64,000 nucleotides of DNA from Pseudosulfitobacter sp. DSM 107133 (lineage in GTDB: Bacteria > Pseudomonadota > Alphaproteobacteria > Rhodobacterales > Rhodobacteraceae): contig NZ_CP085154.1 of assembly GCF_022788695.1 (NCBI RefSeq), forward strand, positions 2,480,001-2,544,000. Reading direction: 5' to 3'. The position numbers were made by a program, and so were the translations under genes. The notes below the pieces were generated by a model. It saw only the letters and a list, made by a program, of their open reading frames with translations. It did no database searches and had not been told where the DNA came from. Of this stretch, positions 18,718-26,439 are shown in pieces (position 1 is the first letter of the stretch; the number at the start of each line of letters is the position of its first letter).

Positions 18718-20508
18718 TTAGTTGCTGCTGGTCAGCGTTATATCAGCCAGTGTGGTCGGTTCAACGGTTGGTCGCAGCCCCAACAGCGGCGCCACGCGAC
18801 GGATCATCTCGGCGGCGACGGGCACGGCGGTCCAACCGGCGGTGCGGCGCGGTTTGTCGCCCGAGGTTTCCACCGGTTCGTCCAGCGTCAGGATCAGAAC
18901 ATATTTGGGATCATTGGTTGGGAACATGCTGGCAAAGGTCGCGATATTGCGGTCCTTGTAATAGCCGCCCTGCGGTCTGGGCTTGTCTGCTGATCCGGTT
19001 TTGCCCCCAACAGCATAGCCCTGCACCTCGCCAAAGCTGGCGGTGCCCGAGGTCACAACCTTGCGCAGCATGTTGCGGGCCATAACGGCGGCGTGTTCGC
19101 TCATCACCCGTTCCCCACGGGGCGTGCGCCCGTCTTGCTTCAGGATGGTCGGACGCACCACATAGCCACCATTGGCAATCGCAGAATAAGCCGCAGCCAG
19201 ATGCATGGGCGATGTCGACAACCCGTGACCGTAAGAGATGGTCACAGCGCTCAGATCGGTCCACTGTTTTGGCAACAGGGGTTTGCCCTGCGCCGCTTCG
19301 ACGATTTCAAATGGAGTGGCATCAAAGAAGCCAAGCGATTTCAGAAACGCCTGCTGGCGTTCCGCACCGATTTGCAGCGCCAAACGGCCCGATCCACGGT
19401 TCGACGAATGCATGATGATGTCAGCGACACTCAGCACGCCATAGTTTTTGCCGTGGAATTCACCAATAGGATAGCCGCCCACCCGCATTGGCGGCGAGGT
19501 GTCGATCATCGTGTCTGACGTGGCCAGCCCCAGATCAATCGCCTGCGCGGCTGCAAAAATCTTGAACACCGACCCCAGCTCGTACACGCCCTGCACAGAC
19601 CGGTTGTACAGCGGGCTGTCAGAGGGATCGCCCGCGATTGCAGGGCGCGGCCGGTCGTTGGGATCGAAAGTGGGCAGTGACACCACCGAGATCACTTCGC
19701 CGGTGTGCACATCCATCAGCACCGATGTCGCCCCTTTGGCGTTCATCAGCTTCATACCGCCCCACAACACACGCTCGGCTGCGGCCTGCACGCTCAGGTC
19801 CAGCGACAGCGTCAGCGGTTTGCCCCCGTTGTCGGGGTCGCGCAGATAGTCGTCAAAATATTTCTCGACACCAGCCACGCCGATCACTTCGGCGGCACTG
19901 ACGCCTTCCTTGCCAAAAGACGCCCCGCCCAGAACATGCGCAGCGAGCGTGCCATTGGGATAAAGACGCATGTCGCGCGGGCCGAACATCAGCCCCGGAT
20001 CACCGATCTCGTGGACCGCCTGCATCTGCTCGGGGCTCATTTTCTTTTTGATCCACAGGAACTTGCGCTTGCCCGTGAAATCCTTGACCAGACGTTCGTA
20101 TTTAAGGTCAGGGAAGATTTCGACCAGTTTTTCAGCCGCCGCCAGCGGGTCGATCATATGGGTCGGCTGCGCATACAGCGCGTGGGTTTCAAAGTTGGTG
20201 GCCAGCAGCGCGCCATTGCGGTCAACAATGTCGGCACGGGCCGCCGAAATCGCAGCCCCCGGCGCATAGGCGCGCGGCTCCATCGGTTCGGAGATCGACA
20301 ACAGCCCCATGCGTGCGCCCACAACAACAAAGGCGCAGACAAAGAACAGGCCCAGGATCAGCAACCGGCTTTCGGCACGCGCGCGCATCCGGTCGCGCAT
20401 TTCCTCGTGGCGGATACGCTTGTTCTCGCGCTCGATGGCGTCGGGATTTTCACCGTTGGCACGGGCCGGCAAAATACGCGCCAGCGGGCGCAGAGGAACA
20501 CGGATCAT
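18718..20508 (-). CDS. ftsI: septal peptidoglycan transpeptidase FtsI (penicillin-binding protein 3 type)
   Basis: Bitopic class B penicillin-binding protein that cross-links septal wall with FtsW. A cytoplasmic tail rich in charged residues is followed by one membrane helix (ESRLLILGLFFVCAFVVVGA), the PBP dimerisation domain and the transpeptidase domain. The three active-site motifs are visible: SVFK in ELGSVFKIFAAAQA, SSN in MHSSNRGS and KTG in GGKTGSADK. 596 residues. Starts inside the ftsL stop (ATGA). Confidence 0.97.
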   Translation of the reverse strand: MIRVPLRPLARILPARANGENPDAIERENKRIRHEEMRDRMRARAESRLLILGLFFVCAFVVVGARMGLLSISEPMEPRAYAPGAAISAARADIVDRNGALLATNFETHALYAQPTHMIDPLAAAEKLVEIFPDLKYERLVKDFTGKRKFLWIKKKMSPEQMQAVHEIGDPGLMFGPRDMRLYPNGTLAAHVLGGASFGKEGVSAAEVIGVAGVEKYFDDYLRDPDNGGKPLTLSLDLSVQAAAERVLWGGMKLMNAKGATSVLMDVHTGEVISVVSLPTFDPNDRPRPAIAGDPSDSPLYNRSVQGVYELGSVFKIFAAAQAIDLGLATSDTMIDTSPPMRVGGYPIGEFHGKNYGVLSVADIIMHSSNRGSGRLALQIGAERQQAFLKSLGFFDATPFEIVEAAQGKPLLPKQWTDLSAVTISYGHGLSTSPMHLAAAYSAIANGGYVVRPTILKQDGRTPRGERVMSEHAAVMARNMLRKVVTSGTASFGEVQGYAVGGKTGSADKPRPQGGYYKDRNIATFASMFPTNDPKYVLILTLDEPVETSGDKPRRTAGWTAVPVAAEMIRRVAPLLGLRPTVEPTTLADITLTSSN

Positions 20509-20849
20509 TCGTCTGCCTCCATGCTGGACACATCCACCGGATTGGTGATCGGCAAGGCTTTGGGCGCCGGATAGGCGACCTGATCAATCAGACCGAACTG
20601 TTCAGGCGTCAAAGGCAACAGGCCCAGATTGTCAAAGTTGATGTCCGCCAGATCGCGCAGACGGTCCGGGCGGTTCAGATAGGCCCATTCGGCCCGCAAC
20701 ACTGCCAGACGCGCATGGGCGCGCTGGATGTCGCTGTGCAGCTTGTCGGTCTGGGTCAATGCCTTTTGGGTCGCGTAATTTTCGCGATAGGCCCAGAACG
20801 CCAGACCGATCACCGTCAGAACTGTCAGGATATAAAGAACCGATTTCAT
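20505..20849 (-). CDS. ftsL: cell division protein FtsL
   Basis: Small bitopic divisome protein, 114 residues: short N-terminus, one membrane helix (SVLYILTVLTVIGLAFWAY), then a periplasmic coiled-coil-like segment from about residue 25 to 70 (QKALTQTDKLHSDIQRAHAR and onward) and a proline-rich tail. Sequence similarity within FtsL is low, so the call rests on size, topology and the place between rsmH and ftsI. Stop overlaps ftsI. Confidence 0.92.
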   Translation of the reverse strand: MKSVLYILTVLTVIGLAFWAYRENYATQKALTQTDKLHSDIQRAHARLAVLRAEWAYLNRPDRLRDLADINFDNLGLLPLTPEQFGLIDQVAYPAPKALPITNPVDVSSMEADE

Positions 20850-21824
20850 TTACTCGAACACTCCTGCCGTATAGGGCATTCCGATGGATTTGGCGTCAAT
20901 CTGCCCCGATGGCGCATCGGTGCGCGTGGCCACCCGCAGCTTGGCCGAACGGGCGCGCGGGTTGGCGTCGACCTCGTCCGCATCCGCAGCGATGGCCTTG
21001 CGGGTTTTCTGGGTAAATTGCGCGGCCTCGGTCTCGGTCTCGGGCGCATAGCGATTGGCGTTGGCCTGACTGCCCGTGCGCGCGGTCAGAAAGCGTTTGA
21101 CCATGCGGTCCTCGACCGAATGAAAGGTGACCACAGCCAGTTGCCCGCCAACCTTCAGCGCCCGCTCGGACGCCATAAGCCCCTGATAAAGCTCGCCGTA
21201 TTCATTGTTCACCGCGATGCGCAACGCCTGAAAGCTGCGCGTGGCGGGGTGGGACTGGTTCGGTTTCGAGCGTGGCAGGCAGGATTCGACGATCTTGGCC
21301 AGCCGCAGTGTTGTGGTGATCGGCTCCACCGCACGTTCGCGCAGGATCGCCTTGGCGATGCGGCGGCTGGCGCGTTCTTCGCCGTAGTGAAACAGGATGT
21401 TGGCCAGCACCGCCTCGTCCGCGTCGTTGACCAGATCAGCCGCCGAAGGCCCCGACTGGCTCATCCGCATGTCCAGCGGCCCGTCGCGCATAAAGGAAAA
21501 GCCGCGCTCTGCCAGGTCCAGCTGCATCGAGCTGACGCCCAGATCAAGGACAACACCGTCCAGATCCTGCGCATAATCGTCCAGTTTGGAAAACACGCCC
21601 TGCTGCATCACGATCCGGTCGCCATAGTCGCCCGCCCAAGCCGCGGCCATCTCGAAGGCCAGCGGGTCGCGGTCAACGGCGATGACGCGGTCAGCGCCCG
21701 CCTCAAGCAGCGCACGGGTATAGCCCCCCGCGCCAAAGGTTCCGTCCAGCCAAGTCCCCGTGATGGGTGCGCAGGCGCGCAGGATGGCGTTGATCAGAAC
21801 CGGAATATGTGGCCCCCCAGCCAT
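20850..21824 (-). CDS. rsmH: 16S rRNA (cytosine(1402)-N(4))-methyltransferase
   Basis: SAM-dependent methyltransferase of 16S rRNA C1402, encoded second in dcw clusters. Motifs: [13 protein letters not shown] opening, [20 protein letters not shown] loop, [22 protein letters not shown] and [20 protein letters not shown], followed by [15 protein letters not shown]. 324 residues. It begins 3 bp after the mraZ stop. Confidence 0.97.
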   Translation of the reverse strand: MAGGPHIPVLINAILRACAPITGTWLDGTFGAGGYTRALLEAGADRVIAVDRDPLAFEMAAAWAGDYGDRIVMQQGVFSKLDDYAQDLDGVVLDLGVSSMQLDLAERGFSFMRDGPLDMRMSQSGPSAADLVNDADEAVLANILFHYGEERASRRIAKAILRERAVEPITTTLRLAKIVESCLPRSKPNQSHPATRSFQALRIAVNNEYGELYQGLMASERALKVGGQLAVVTFHSVEDRMVKRFLTARTGSQANANRYAPETETEAAQFTQKTRKAIAADADEVDANPRARSAKLRVATRTDAPSGQIDAKSIGMPYTAGVFE

Positions 21825-21827
21825 GAT

Positions 21828-22319
21828 CTAGTCCAGCTCCCCGTCCAAGTAGACGGAGGGATCAAGGTCCGGGTCATATCCATCACCCTCAAGGTCGTCA
21901 TGGACCGCGTCAAAGGTTTCGGGGTTCCAGATCTCAAAGGTATCGCCGGAGGCGGCAAAGCGGGCCATGTCGGTCAGGCCGATCTTTTCGCGCAGGCGTG
22001 CGGAAAGGACGATGCGTCCCGTGTCGTCCACCACGGTTTCGATGGCCTGCGTCGAATACAGACGCTCCATCGCCTTGCGCTTGGCCGAACCGCGCGGATG
22101 TTTCGAGATTTTCTCGTCGACCTCGTCCATAGCTTCGATGGTAAAACCTTCGAGGTAAGACCGGGTTTTGCCGCCATAGACAATGATGATGCGGGGAGGC
22201 AGGCCCTCTTTCCACTCAGGGTCGGATCCTTCGATCACACGGCGAAAAGAGGCCGGGATCGAGACCCTGCCCTTTGCGTCCACCTTGTGGTCGCTTTCGC
22301 CTCTGAACCTGCGTGCCAT
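21828..22319 (-). CDS. mraZ: transcriptional regulator MraZ
   Basis: DNA-binding repressor/regulator of dcw clusters, a ring-forming AbrB-like protein made of two repeats. The 163 residues contain two DxxxR elements: VDAKGRVSIPASFR (residues about 12-25) and VDDTGRIVLSARLREKIGL. A long acidic C-terminus (DDLEGDGYDPDLDPS) extends beyond the usual 140-150 residues. First gene of the cluster; TGGGN-type boxes lie more than 300 bp upstream of its start. Confidence 0.96.
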   Translation of the reverse strand: MARRFRGESDHKVDAKGRVSIPASFRRVIEGSDPEWKEGLPPRIIIVYGGKTRSYLEGFTIEAMDEVDEKISKHPRGSAKRKAMERLYSTQAIETVVDDTGRIVLSARLREKIGLTDMARFAASGDTFEIWNPETFDAVHDDLEGDGYDPDLDPSVYLDGELD

Positions 22320-22402
22320 CTGGCCTGGTCCGTCCCAATGTTGCGCCCGTTATGGTTCGGGCTTGTGTGTCTCGCGCCCCCGCGAATGCTGTCCCCGGTG
22401 CT

Positions 22403-22625
22403 TGAAATGGAAACGGCGAGTTGATCTGCTGCCACTGATCAACTCGCCGCCCTCGTCCCGCTGTGCGGGATGTCCAGCTGCGCGCGCCACCTGGGGGGAT
22501 GTCTGCTCGCTCGCGCGCCGGATCTTTGGTCTGATGAAAGCGAGGTGCCTGTATGAAACCTGCTAGAGTTTTGTTTGTCTGCCTGGGGTCGTTTGGTGCC
22601 CCGTGTCTCGTCCTCATCCGATGAA
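22403..22625 (-). ncRNA. upsM: candidate UpsM-type leader RNA of the dcw operon
   Basis: The mraZ gene has a leader of roughly 300 nt. On the minus strand it contains a perfect 13-bp stem with 10-nt loop (22414-22426 with 22437-22449) followed by a T-rich stretch (TTTCCATTTC), resembling a premature terminator, and a second 6-bp hairpin (22456-22470). From memory, Rhodobacter sphaeroides makes the abundant sRNA UpsM from the dcw leader by partial termination. Position and structure match; sequence homology was not tested, and the 5' end given here is approximate. Confidence 0.45.
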
Positions 22626-22629
22626 CAAG

Positions 22630-22990
22630 TGATGGCATGGGAATTCATGGGCGGCAATAGTTTTTTATGGGCAAGAGCCACTAACTGTTGTTCAGCGCCA
22701 AAGTTATACACAACATATTGTGGGTAAAAATCGGCGGAAATTGGCTCAATTTGTTTAAACTTTGGACTTCTGCACAATATATTGTGCCACCGTGATCCAA
22801 AACCTTCTGGCCCATAAATTCCCAAAAAACTTATCCACAGAAGCGGCCAGAATCTGATGTTTTCGTTACGTTCTCACCGCCGACAGGGGTACAAACGCGG
22901 AATCCACCCCAAATCCTATAGTCACGGTCCCGTGATTCGCAGATTTAAGATCGAATCCCAGTCCCGGACCATAAATTCCCATGAATCCCG
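22630..22990. promoter_or_regulatory. dcw upstream regulatory region
   Basis: AT-richer than its surroundings and dense in candidate sites. TGGGN boxes on the plus strand at 22638, 22648 and 22668 (10-bp phase), and the inverted equivalent at 22810-22814 and 22820-22824. Two perfect DnaA boxes, TTATACACA (22704-22712) and TTATCCACA (22831-22839). Two related palindromes, CACAACATATTGTG (22709-22722) and CACAATATATTGTG (22773-22786). Five GANTC sites at 22850, 22900, 22934, 22953 and 22983. No promoter hexamers could be fixed with confidence. Binding by MraZ, DnaA, CcrM or another factor is inference. Confidence 0.55.
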
Positions 22991-23097
22991 CGCCAACCCG
23001 CCCCCGTCCTATAAAATCCCGCAAACCTGCGCTATCTGGCCGGATGGGGTGAAATTGCGAAACATGGCATCCCTGCGCGCGGCCCTTGTGATCTGGA

Positions 23098-23571
23098 ATG
23101 ACGCGCTGCGCGCTGGCGACGCAGGCGCTGTTCGTCGCGGGCGTGCTTTTACCGTTGTTTCTGGTCGCGGGTCTGATCCCTGCTCTGGCGCCTGTGGGCG
23201 ATGGCCGCGACGACAGTGGCCTGCACGTTCTTCGAATTGATCCAGATCCACCGCATCGCGCGCGCTACCGGTCCGGAGATTATCCCCGCGCTGAACATCC
23301 TGCTGGCTCTGGCACGGACTTACCTGCTGCTGCGGATGGGACCCGTGCTCACTTCAGCAACGCGGGGCGCAGCGGTCGCGGGCATGGTGCCACGCTCGGC
23401 TGGGTGGCCGCTCTGACGCTGGCTTGCGGCGCATTTCTGGCTTTGATCAAACAAGCGCCGGGGGCATTCCCACTGCTCATTTCGGTGTTTTGGTTTGGCT
23501 GGACAATGCTCGCACTCAGCGTGCTGGGCGCGGCTTGCATATATATAGAGGCAAACCGCGCAAAGGATTAG
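23098..23571 (+). pseudogene. small membrane protein gene with two compensating frame disruptions
   Basis: One open frame spans 157 codons, but its middle third (about residues 36-98) is a polar, arginine/proline-rich shadow, while hydrophobic protein-like sequence continues in the next frame (AMAATTVACTFFELIQIHRI to about 23390) before returning to the first frame for two good helices (WVAALTLACGAFLALI and SVFWFGWTMLALSVLGAA). This implies one shift near 23175-23190 and an opposite one near 23385-23400. The encoded protein would be a multi-helix membrane protein of unknown family. Either a decaying gene next to the IS or base-call errors. Confidence 0.6.
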
Positions 23572-23584
23572 GGTCTGGACCCTA
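23571..23584. repeat. GGGTCTGGACCC palindrome at gene end, left of IS copy 1
   Basis: The 12-bp perfect-style palindrome GGGTCTGGACCC (23571-23582) overlaps the TAG stop of the preceding gene and runs directly into the TA target site of the insertion sequence. The same core forms both ends of the element at 11916-12267 and recurs at 39113. Confidence 0.75.
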
Positions 23585-24425
23585 GGTCACATACCCATAA
23601 AAGGGATTCACAGACTTTAGAAAACGTGATTCACTTTCCGGCAAATGTGGAGGTGAGAATGGCACGTTTTGATTTGACAGATTTTGAATGGTCGGTGATC
23701 CAGCCGTTGCTGCCGACGAAGGTGCGCGGCAAGCCGCGTGTGGATGACCGGCGGGTTTTGAACGGCATCTTCTGGCGCTTGCGGACTGGTGCGCCCTGGG
23801 CAGACATTCCTGCCCGATACGGGCCGCATACGACCTGTGTGAACCGCTTCAACCGCTGGCGGCGTGCGGGTCACTGGGCGCGTATTCTTGAAGCAATATC
23901 AGAGGCATATGAGGGTGAGGTGCAAATGATTGACAGCTCCTCCATCCGGGTACACCAACAGGGCGCAAATGGCCCTAAAAAAGGGGGCGATCCGATTGCC
24001 TGGGTCGCTCAAGGGGCGGGCTGACAACGAAAATCCACGCTTTGGTGGACGCGCTTGGCCGCCCGATCCGGCTCATGCTGACGGCTGGGCAGGCCTATGA
24101 TGGACACGCGGCAGAGCAGATGCTGGATCGACTGAAAGAAGGCTGCAGCGTGCTGGCGGATCGCGCCTATGACAGCAACGCGATCCGTGATTTGATCGCC
24201 AAACAGAAGGCGCAAGCCGTGATCCCTTCGATGCCGCAACGCAATCCTGTCATCCCGCATGATCGCGAGCGTTACAAAGCACGCAACGCAGTGGAGCGTT
24301 TCTTCAACAAACTCAAAAACTTCCGCGCGGTAGCAACAAGATATGACAAACGCGATGATAATTTCCTCGCATCCATACAACTCGCGTCAATCAGGATCTG
24401 GTTGCGAACTTATGAGTCGGTGACC
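23585..24425 (+). mobile_element. IS5-family insertion sequence, copy 1 (841 bp)
   Basis: Ends are GGTCAC and GTGACC, imperfect inverted repeats matching 12 of the first 16 bases; a TA within CTAG is duplicated at each side (23583-23584 and 24426-24427). It carries two overlapping-phase open frames, orfA and orfB, which together make one DDE transposase. Copy 2 at 48486-49326 is the same length and differs at two positions (23871 T versus C; 24255 C versus G). The arrangement and protein are those of the IS427-like group of IS5. Confidence 0.92.
23659..24024 (+). CDS. IS5-family transposase, orfA part
   Basis: 121 residues, starting at an ATG with a strong GGAGGTGAGA ribosome site. N-terminal helix-turn-helix-like region (DLTDFEWSVIQPLLP) then DDRRVLNGIFWRLRTGAPW and the first catalytic Asp in QMIDSSSIRVHQ. 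After the run A6G5 at 23977-23987 the frame continues only as WVAQGAG before a stop. A -1 shift at that run joins it to orfB and restores the family motif GRSRGGLTTKIHA, so the active enzyme is made by frameshifting. Confidence 0.9.
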   Translation: MARFDLTDFEWSVIQPLLPTKVRGKPRVDDRRVLNGIFWRLRTGAPWADIPARYGPHTTCVNRFNRWRRAGHWARILEAISEAYEGEVQMIDSSSIRVHQQGANGPKKGGDPIAWVAQGAG

Positions 24426-24428
24426 TAG
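24042..24428 (+). CDS. IS5-family transposase, orfB part
   Basis: C-terminal catalytic half, at least 128 residues, read in the -1 frame relative to orfA (frame open from about 23979). Motifs: RPIRLMLTAGQAYDGHAAEQ, VLADRAYDSNAIRD with the second catalytic Asp, and RYKARNAVERFFNKLKNFR with the catalytic Glu (Y-2-R-3-E type signature). The stop codon TAG (24426-24428) is not inside the element: it is built from the duplicated TA and the next G of the CTAG target. This copy has Pro where copy 2 has Ala in the NPVI(P/A)HDRE segment. Confidence 0.9.
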   Translation: MVDALGRPIRLMLTAGQAYDGHAAEQMLDRLKEGCSVLADRAYDSNAIRDLIAKQKAQAVIPSMPQRNPVIPHDRERYKARNAVERFFNKLKNFRAVATRYDKRDDNFLASIQLASIRIWLRTYESVT

Positions 24429-24441
24429 GGGCAGGACCCTA
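24427..24441. repeat. variant GGGCAGGACCC palindrome right of IS copy 1
   Basis: Right flank of the insertion reads TAGGGGCAGGACCCTAA. With the left flank, removing the IS would give a near-palindromic 32-bp site made of two GGACCC-type hairpin arms facing the mrp gene end. Degenerate relative of the GGGTCTGGACCC core. Confidence 0.5.
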
Positions 24442-24449
24442 AGTAGCGA

Positions 24450-25526
24450 TCACGCCATGCCGCCGTCGATCAGCCCCTTGGCAATCCGCGCATAGGCCTG
24501 CGCCATCGGCCCATCGCCGGCAGCCACGGGCGTTCCGTTGTCGCCCGCAAGCCGCGTTTCCAGATCAATCGGCAATGCGCCCAAAAGCGGCACCCCCATT
24601 TTCTGCGCCTCGGCCGCCACGCCGCCGGTGCCAAAGATCTCGTGTTGCGCGCCACAATCAGGGCAGACGAACATCGACATATTCTCGATCAGGCCCAGCA
24701 CAGGCGTTTTCAGCGTCTTGAACATATCCAGCGCCTTGCGCGCATCAATCAGCGCCACGTCCTGCGGCGTGCTGACCACGATGGCCCCCGTCAGTTCGGA
24801 TTTGGTACACAGCGTCAGCTGCACATCGCCCGTGCCCGGCGGCAGGTCGACCAGCAGCACGTCCAGTTCGCCCCACTGCACCTGCCCCAACATCTGCTGC
24901 AACGCGCCCATCAGCATCGGCCCCCGCCAGACCACGGCCTTGCCCTCTTCCATCATGAAACCGATGGACATCAGCGTGACACCATGGGCATGCAGCGGGA
25001 TGATGGTCTTGCCGTCGGGCGATGCGGGACGTTTGTTCACGCCCATCATCCGCGGCTGTGACGGACCATAGATGTCCGCATCCAGCAGGCCGACCTTGCG
25101 GCCCTGTTTGGCCAGCGCCACGGCAAGGTTCGACGACACGGTGGATTTGCCCACCCCGCCCTTGCCAGACCCGATGGCCAGAATGCGCTGCACGCCCGAC
25201 GGCTTGGTCGGGCCGTCCTGCGGCTTGGGGTGGCCGCCGATCTTCAGGCTGGGGGGCGGTGTCGAGGGTTTGGCGGCGGGACCGTGGGCGGTCAACGCCA
25301 CCTGTACGCTGTCCACGCCCGGCACAGCCGCCACCGCAGCCTGCGCCGCCTCGCGCACCGCGCCCATGGCCTGCGCGGCCTCGGGCGTCGGGGCCTCGAT
25401 GACAAAACGCACGGCGCTGCCGTCGATCTGGATGGCACGAATCAAATCGCGGCTGATCAGGTCGCCGCCATCCGGCAGGGCGACTCGTTTCAGGGCGGCG
25501 GTGATCAGATCGTTTGTAAGTTTCAT
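24450..25526 (-). CDS. mrp: Mrp/NBP35-family iron-sulfur cluster carrier ATPase
   Basis: Cytosolic P-loop ATPase (ApbC/Mrp) that binds and passes Fe-S clusters to apoproteins. N-terminal DUF59/MIP18 domain (about residues 1-90), proline-rich linker, then the deviant Walker [40 protein letters not shown] and the C-terminal CPDCG motif whose two Cys bridge the cluster in the dimer. 358 residues, usual length. Stands alone, convergent with the IS and divergent from the DUF1127 gene. Confidence 0.95.
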   Translation of the reverse strand: MKLTNDLITAALKRVALPDGGDLISRDLIRAIQIDGSAVRFVIEAPTPEAAQAMGAVREAAQAAVAAVPGVDSVQVALTAHGPAAKPSTPPPSLKIGGHPKPQDGPTKPSGVQRILAIGSGKGGVGKSTVSSNLAVALAKQGRKVGLLDADIYGPSQPRMMGVNKRPASPDGKTIIPLHAHGVTLMSIGFMMEEGKAVVWRGPMLMGALQQMLGQVQWGELDVLLVDLPPGTGDVQLTLCTKSELTGAIVVSTPQDVALIDARKALDMFKTLKTPVLGLIENMSMFVCPDCGAQHEIFGTGGVAAEAQKMGVPLLGALPIDLETRLAGDNGTPVAAGDGPMAQAYARIAKGLIDGGMA

Positions 25527-25757
25527 GTGATACCTCTGTTCAGAGCCATTGTTGTGTCAGTTAGAGCCGCAGGTGCAACCCCTAACGGCGACCTGCACAA
25601 GCCTTGGGCGCTTTAAGAAAATAGGTCAGCGCTCCCTATGCATTTGCTGCATGGCAGCAATGTTTATACGTCTATTGTGCAAGCGCAGCATTCGACTAAA
25701 TTGAGGTCAACATGAACGCAAACGAACATGAAACACACATCCGAGGCACCGACGAAC

Positions 25758-25985
25758 ATGGCCTATCTGAACCAAACCACAACATACGGCAGCTTGACCG
25801 AGCGCCTGCTGGCAACAACAGCCCGCATTCTGGACGCCGCAGCAGCCCGCCAAGCCAAACGCGCGGTTTACCGCAAAACATTCAACGAGCTGGCTGGCCT
25901 GGGCGATCGCGACCTGCTTGACCTCGGCATCCACCGCTCGCAGATCCGCCGGATTGCAACCGAAGCCGCCTACGGCGCGCAGTAA
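25758..25985 (+). CDS. DUF1127 small basic protein, CcaF1-like
   Basis: 75 residues if begun at ATG 25758 (an in-frame ATG lies at 25728). The C-terminal half KTFNELAGLGDRDLLDLGIHR is the DUF1127 (YjiS) motif with its Arg/Asp pattern. It lies directly before an array of CCUCCUCCC hairpins, the arrangement I remember for RSP_6037 (CcaF1) and sRNAs CcsR1-4 in Rhodobacter sphaeroides, where the protein binds RNA and is co-transcribed with the sRNAs. GAGG at 25743 is a weak ribosome site. A better ribosome site stands before an ATG at 25712 in another frame, which could start a leader peptide. Confidence 0.85.
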   Translation: MAYLNQTTTYGSLTERLLATTARILDAAAARQAKRAVYRKTFNELAGLGDRDLLDLGIHRSQIRRIATEAAYGAQ

Positions 25986-26033
25986 CACAGAATTCGAGGG
26001 TTTCCACCTCCTCCCGGACCCCCTCGTCACGAC

Positions 26034-26131
26034 GCGGCGACATCTCTCCTCCTCCCTGATGTCGCCGCAGAAATTCCCCGATCAGACGGGGATCGACATC
26101 GCTGCAGGGTCTCTCCTCCTCCCTGACCTGC
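26034..26131 (+). ncRNA. CcsR-like unit A
   Basis: Two hairpins (26034-26068 and 26104-26131), each with CCTCCTCCC in the loop, joined by a small stem CCCCG-loop-CGGGG at 26076-26091. First full unit of the array. Confidence 0.7.
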
Positions 26132-26143
26132 GCAGTGACTAAC

Positions 26144-26241
26144 ACGGCGACACCGCTCCTCCCTCAGGTGTCGCCGTACAAAATACCCCGGTCATACGGG
26201 GAAACGGATCGCCTCTCGGGTCTCTCCTCCTCCCTGACCCG
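26144..26241 (+). ncRNA. CcsR-like unit B
   Basis: Hairpins 26144-26177 (loop CTCCTCCC) and 26217-26241 (loop CCTCCTCCC), with the small CCCCG/CGGGG stem at 26186-26201. Begins 110 bp after unit A. Confidence 0.7.
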
Positions 26242-26253
26242 GCGGTGAACAAG

Positions 26254-26350
26254 GCGGCGGCCCTTCCTCCCAAGTGTCGCCGCACCTTCTACCCCGATCA
26301 AACGGGGATACAGATCGCCACCTGGCCTCTCCTCCTCCCTGGCCCGGTGG
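26254..26350 (+). ncRNA. CcsR-like unit C
   Basis: Hairpins 26254-26283 (loop TTCCTCCC) and 26318-26350 (loop CCTCCTCCC, stem CCACC-GGCC with GGCC-GGTGG), with the small stem at 26292-26307. Begins 110 bp after unit B. Confidence 0.7.
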
Positions 26351-26359
26351 TGAAAATAC

Positions 26360-26431
26360 GCGGCGAACCCTCCTCCCAGGTGACGCCGCACCCTAAAATT
26401 GTCGGGCCTTTCCTCCTCCCTGGTCCCGACA
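26360..26431 (+). ncRNA. CcsR-like unit D
   Basis: Hairpins 26360-26389 and 26400-26431, both with the full CCTCCTCCC loop; the connecting CCCCG/CGGGG stem is absent, so this unit is shorter. Confidence 0.65.
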
Positions 26432-26439
26432 GTTGCAAA

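Noticed and set aside
22630..23000. Chromosomal replication origin, because of DnaA boxes and AT-rich DNA
   Set aside because: Only two perfect boxes, no dnaA/dnaN/hemE-type neighbours, and the site is the natural dcw promoter region; GC skew could not be computed here.
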